From: CADEDH01 sp965216205
GTDB lineage: Bacteria > Actinomycetota > Acidimicrobiia > Acidimicrobiales > SZUA-35
Assembly: GCA_965216205.1 (NCBI GenBank)
Contig: OZ244139.1
Coordinates: forward strand, 2,418,001-2,482,000
DNA: 64,000 bases
Reading direction: 5' to 3'
Part shown: positions 60,707 through 64,000 of the stretch, in pieces
How the letters are laid out: every line of letters begins with the position of its first letter
Position numbering within the stretch: the stretch's first letter is position 1
Notes under the pieces: generated by a model
Told to the model about the DNA's origin: nothing
What the model saw: only the letters and a program-made list of their open reading frames with translations
Databases searched by the model: none
Program-made: the position numbers and the translations under genes

Positions 60707-61111
60707 ATGGTATCGACCATCGTCTACGAAGACCGCTTCGGCGAAGTCATCGACCGCCCCGACCTCGACCTCCTCGAGATCCGCTGGTACGACACCACCG
60801 CCGAGCTCGACGGGCCCGGGTTCGACCAATGGCTCACCGGATTTGCCGACGCCGTCGAACAAGCCGGCCGCTCGAACATCCTCACCGACTCCACGGCGTT
60901 CCGGATGGACATGGCCCAGATGAGCATGGAGTTCCGCGACACCAACATCATCCCCCGCTACAACGCCGCCGGCATCCGCAAGTTCGCGTTCCACATGCCC
61001 GCCGGCGCACCACCCATCGGCAGCGAACCCACCAAGGAAGGCCCCGCCGACTACCCCACCGGCTACTTCGGCAGCCGCGCCGACGCCCTCGCCTGGCTCG
61101 CCGACACCTGA
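60707..61111 (+). CDS. STAS/SpoIIAA-like single-domain protein
   Basis: 134 residues, soluble. A strand pattern with DRPDLDLLEIRWYDTTAELD, the helix FDQWLTGFADAVEQAG, the core strand NILTDSTAFRMDMAQ, and a late KFAFHMPAG strand fits the SpoIIAA/STAS-like fold found in many small orphan proteins. The binding partner is unknown. The ribosome-binding site AAGGAG is strong. Confidence 0.7.
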   Translation: MVSTIVYEDRFGEVIDRPDLDLLEIRWYDTTAELDGPGFDQWLTGFADAVEQAGRSNILTDSTAFRMDMAQMSMEFRDTNIIPRYNAAGIRKFAFHMPAGAPPIGSEPTKEGPADYPTGYFGSRADALAWLADT

Positions 61112-61341
61112 CCGGGAACTCGAAGGGCGACAGCCCCCTCTTCGGGCGAGAGGGTAGGAGGGGGAAGAACTCACCGGTTGCGCCGACCGCTGGTCGCGTC
61201 GATGCTTGAGCTGCGAACGATGCTCCCGCGGCCCCTGTTGCGTTTGACGGCACGGTCGCGCACCTCATCGGTGAAGGTGCGGTCGTGTTGTAGCTCGTCA
61301 CCGCCAGGGCCCCAGCCCGCGTCGATGGCTACTCGATCGGT

Positions 61342-61608
61342 GTGGTCTCGGTCCCCGTGGGTCCCGGTCCTCATCGTGGCGAGATGCATCCCGACGGCGA
61401 CGAGCTACTCCATCTGATCCGCGGCACGATGGACCTGATCCTCGACGACGGCAACCAGGTGGTGGTGGGTGCCGAGACGAGTCTTCGACTCGACAGCGGG
61501 GACGCGTTCGTCGTCCCAAAAGGGGTCTGGCACCGCCTCGCGGCCCTCGAACCCAGCACCCTGCTTCATGCCACCCCCGGACCCGGAGGCGACTACCGAC
61601 CCTGCTGA
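61342..61608 (+). pseudogene. N-terminally truncated cupin-domain protein
   Basis: The readable part has HRGEMHPDGDELLHLIRGTM, LRLDSGDAFVVPKGVWHRL and a TPGPGGDYRP end, i.e. the two cupin motifs. The frame is closed upstream by a stop at about 61287, there is no ribosome-binding site, and only GTG could start it, so the usual N-terminal strands are absent. It lies just inside the distal att-like repeat, where recombination may have cut it. It could be a short functional protein, but I think truncation is likelier. Confidence 0.55.
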
Positions 61609-61665
61609 CCAGCCGAAACACCTACGCTGCCACCAGCTCGGCGCTCCATGGAGCGCGTGTACTTT

Positions 61666-61690
61666 GGGTTAAAGTCGCCCCTCCGACACA
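61666..61690. repeat. Degenerate copy of tRNA-Leu 3' end (att-like), distal
   Basis: GGGTTAAAGTCGCCCCTCCG and the following ACACA repeat the tRNA-Leu(GAG) T-arm and acceptor end GGGTTCAAGTCCCCCCTCCG with only a few mismatches over 25 bases. This is the best copy and the probable outer boundary (attR) of the island. Confidence 0.8.
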
Positions 61691-61784
61691 CTTGGAATCT
61701 GCGTTTCGCCTCGTCAGGGAATACGCAGATCCGTGTAGCGCAGCCCACTCACAGCGGTCGGTGTATACCGTGATCCCCGCGGGC

Positions 61785-64000
61785 CTATGCGATGGCCGCT
61801 CGATAGGTGGTGAAGGTATCGCCGGGGAGGGGGTGGTGGAGGTTCCAGGTGATCTGGATCGGGCGCTCGGACTGGTGCTCGACGTAGGTGGCGGTCCCGG
61901 CGCAGAAGTAGGGGATGGTTCGCCCCGCCGGGTCCTTCTTGGCGGTGCGGATGAACAGGGCGACGGCGCGTTCCTGGGCCTCGTGGTGGATGTAGTTCTG
62001 GCCACGCTCGCTGGCGACGGTGTCCTTGGCCTGGCTCTCCCAGTGGAAAAGGTGCTCGCTGATGGCGTAGTCGAGGTATCGGGTGGTGGGGGAGTAGTCC
62101 TTGTCGGCCTTCTGGAGGGTGATGAAGAGCAGGTCGGTTCGTGTCGGCTCGTGCCAGTACACGCCGGTCTGCAGCGGGAGTGGCTTGGTGACCGTCGAGG
62201 CGCCGAAGGCGGCGAGGATCTCTTCTCGGGTGTAGTTGGCGTGCACCTGGAGCGGCACCGGATGGAGCAGGCCGAGGGGTCGGTGGAGATGGACGATCTG
62301 GTCTTCGAGGAGCGGGAGCACTTCGAGTAGCTCGTGACGGAGCCCGTCGTGGCGCCATAGGTCGGCGGCTGCCTCGTCGAGGTCGGTGTAGGTGCCCTTG
62401 CGCGGGTTGAGCACGGTGAGCAGGAGGCCCTCGAACTGGCGGCGGGTTCGCTCGTCGAGATCTTCCGCGGCGGGTGGCCGAGCCTCGGAGAGGAGCAGCG
62501 TGTAGGTGTCGAGGCGTTCTTGATCGTCGAGGTGCAGCAAGCGGGCGACACCTCGGCCGATCTTGGCCTCACCGTCGAGGGGCGGGCGTGTGTCAAGTCC
62601 GGCGCTGCGGCGGAGCTCCGTCCAGGTGTGGTTCCCGCGGTAGATGTCGTCGAGTTCCAGACCCGTCTCGTCGAGATAGTTGGCGAGCGTCGTGTCGCCG
62701 AGCTCGCGCAGTTCCTGGATCCGTTGCCGCCAGGTGGTTGGTAGGGCTTCGCGGATGTTGCGCAGGACGATGTCACGGGCGACGTCGTCGAGGTCGAGGT
62801 GGCAGCCGGCGGGCAGATAGGGGAAGCCCTGTTCGATGTCGGTCTCAAGCTCTCGCCGGGTGCGGCCGAGCATGCGCCGGTAGCGGAGGTCGAAGCGGAA
62901 CTCCTTGGCCTGGTGGCCGACGAAGTCCAAGACCGTGAGGACGTCCTTGCCGTCGGTGCGGCGCAATCCTCGGCCGAGTTGTTGGAGGAAGATGGTGGCG
63001 CTCTCAGTCGGGCGCAGCATGAGGACGACATCGATGGCGGGGACGTCCACGCCCTCGTTGAACAGGTCGACAGTGCACAGCACCTGGACGCGACCGTCGC
63101 GGAGGTCGTTGAGCGCTCGGCGACGTTCGTCCTCGGGCGTATTTGCCGTGACCGCTCGTGAAACGATGCCGGCGCGGTTGAATCGGTTGGCCATGAAGGT
63201 GGCGTGGTCGATGCTGACGCAGAAGCCGAGCGCCCGCATGCCGGTGGGAGTGCCGATCTTGTTGTTGACCGCTTCGAGGACCTTGGAGGTCCAGACGTCG
63301 TTGGCGGTGTAGAGGTTGGTCAGCTCGGCGATGTCGTAGCCGGTGCCACGGTGCCAGGTAACGGTGGTGAGGTCGGTGGCGTCGTGGATGCCGAAGTAGT
63401 GGAACGGTGACAGGAGGCCTTGTTCGAGGGCGTCCCACAGGCGGAGCTCGACGGCGATGCGATCGCCGAACCAGCGCAGCACGTCGAGTCCGTCGGTGCG
63501 TTCGGGAGTGGCGGTGAGGCCGAGCAGGTGCTTTGGGCGGACGTGGTCGAGCAGGGCCTCGTAGCTCGCGGCTGCCGAATGATGGAACTCGTCGACGATG
63601 ACCACGTCGAACTGGTGGGGATCGATCACAGAGACGTCGTTGGCGGTGATCGACTGGATCGAGGCGAAGACGTGCTCCCAGCGCGTTGGCCGGCTGCCGC
63701 CGACCCACAGCTCCCCGAATGAGCCGTCGCGCAGGACGTGACGGAACATGGTTTGGCACTGTCGGAGGATCTCGCTGCGGTGAGCGACGAACAGCAGCCG
63801 GGATCGGTCGAGCTCGGTGCGCAGGTTCCGGTAGTCGAGCGCGGCGATGACCGTTTTCCCCGTGCCGGTGGCGGCGGCGACGAGGTTGTGCGGATGGCCT
63901 CGGTGGCGCTCGACTTCGAGGCGTTCGAGGATCTGGCGTTGGAACGGGTAGGGCTCGATCTCGAATGGGGTGGCGATCGAGTCGTCGGTCGCTGCGGCCG
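61785..64000 (-). CDS. SF2 helicase with DUF3427 domain, partial
   Basis: About 737 residues are visible; the N-terminus lies beyond the window. Walker A AAATGTGKTVIAAL, motif II VIVDEFHHS, motif III LTATPERTDG, and motif VI FLQQLGRGLRRTDG define a superfamily 2 helicase. The long C-terminal part matches my memory of DUF3427: GVYWHEPTRTDLLFITLQKA and EHLFHWESQ. Full-length relatives often carry an N-terminal phospholipase-D-type nuclease and occur in accessory islands; that domain would be outside the window. The stop lies 95 bp from the distal att-like repeat. Confidence 0.9.
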   Translation of the reverse strand, partial: AAATDDSIATPFEIEPYPFQRQILERLEVERHRGHPHNLVAAATGTGKTVIAALDYRNLRTELDRSRLLFVAHRSEILRQCQTMFRHVLRDGSFGELWVGGSRPTRWEHVFASIQSITANDVSVIDPHQFDVVIVDEFHHSAAASYEALLDHVRPKHLLGLTATPERTDGLDVLRWFGDRIAVELRLWDALEQGLLSPFHYFGIHDATDLTTVTWHRGTGYDIAELTNLYTANDVWTSKVLEAVNNKIGTPTGMRALGFCVSIDHATFMANRFNRAGIVSRAVTANTPEDERRRALNDLRDGRVQVLCTVDLFNEGVDVPAIDVVLMLRPTESATIFLQQLGRGLRRTDGKDVLTVLDFVGHQAKEFRFDLRYRRMLGRTRRELETDIEQGFPYLPAGCHLDLDDVARDIVLRNIREALPTTWRQRIQELRELGDTTLANYLDETGLELDDIYRGNHTWTELRRSAGLDTRPPLDGEAKIGRGVARLLHLDDQERLDTYTLLLSEARPPAAEDLDERTRRQFEGLLLTVLNPRKGTYTDLDEAAADLWRHDGLRHELLEVLPLLEDQIVHLHRPLGLLHPVPLQVHANYTREEILAAFGASTVTKPLPLQTGVYWHEPTRTDLLFITLQKADKDYSPTTRYLDYAISEHLFHWESQAKDTVASERGQNYIHHEAQERAVALFIRTAKKDPAGRTIPYFCAGTATYVEHQSERPIQITWNLHHPLPGDTFTTYRAAIA

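Overview
The window is GC-rich DNA with tightly packed genes, frequent GTG starts and ATGA/GTGA stop-start overlaps. The core genes follow the classic actinobacterial order polA - rpsA - coaE - uvrB - uvrA - uvrC - rapZ - yvcK - gap - pgk - tpiA - secG, preceded by an ANTAR-type response regulator gene (pdtaR-like). Together with Tad pilus genes and SCO6745-like and YvcK proteins, this points to an actinobacterium. A deep lineage such as Acidimicrobiia is my inference from overall flavour; the sequence alone does not prove it.

Layout. 1-1.1 kb: fabD (cut by the left edge) with an unusual C-terminal biotinyl/lipoyl-like segment. 1.2-1.6 kb: tRNA-Leu(CAA) followed directly by an array of 59-bp double-hairpin repeats. 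1.7-12 kb: coiled-coil protein, ANTAR regulator, SCO6745-like protein, polA, two methyltransferases, a PAS histidine kinase with a single-domain response regulator, a hydrolase and rpsA. 12-23.4 kb: a Tad/Flp pilus module (cpaB, tadZ, tadA, a von Willebrand-like/tadB fusion, tadC, a polytopic membrane protein) and, on the other strand, a NarX/NarL-type two-component system leading to a Flp pilin gene. 23.5-31.4 kb: coaE, uvrB, a 61-bp repeat array, a large membrane protein and uvrA with a LexA box. 31.4-37.2 kb: a surface-polysaccharide cluster (methyltransferase-like, pyruvyl transferase, sugar-phosphate transferase, GT4, flippase). 37.3-44.8 kb: uvrC, a methyltransferase, rapZ, yvcK and the glycolytic run gap-pgk-tpiA; whiA, usual between yvcK and gap in this neighbourhood, is not present. 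44.8-54.9 kb: an oligopeptide ABC importer with three solute-binding lipoproteins, and secG.

54.9-64 kb is an accessory island built on tRNA-Leu(GAG). Degenerate copies of the tRNA 3' end recur near 58.19 kb and 61.68 kb, so two cassettes seem to have accumulated. The first carries two transposase relics and a Fic/HTH pair of the 'mobile mystery protein' A/B type with two palindromic operators. The second carries a decayed IS copy, a GlxA-type regulator divergent from a small membrane protein, a STAS-like protein and a truncated cupin. Just past the third copy, a large DUF3427-type SF2 helicase runs off the right edge.

How it works together: the backbone handles DNA replication and nucleotide-excision repair, translation, CoA, glycolysis and secretion. 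Surface modules (pilus, polysaccharide, peptide uptake) have been inserted at the joints of this backbone, and mobile DNA at the tRNA-Leu gene.
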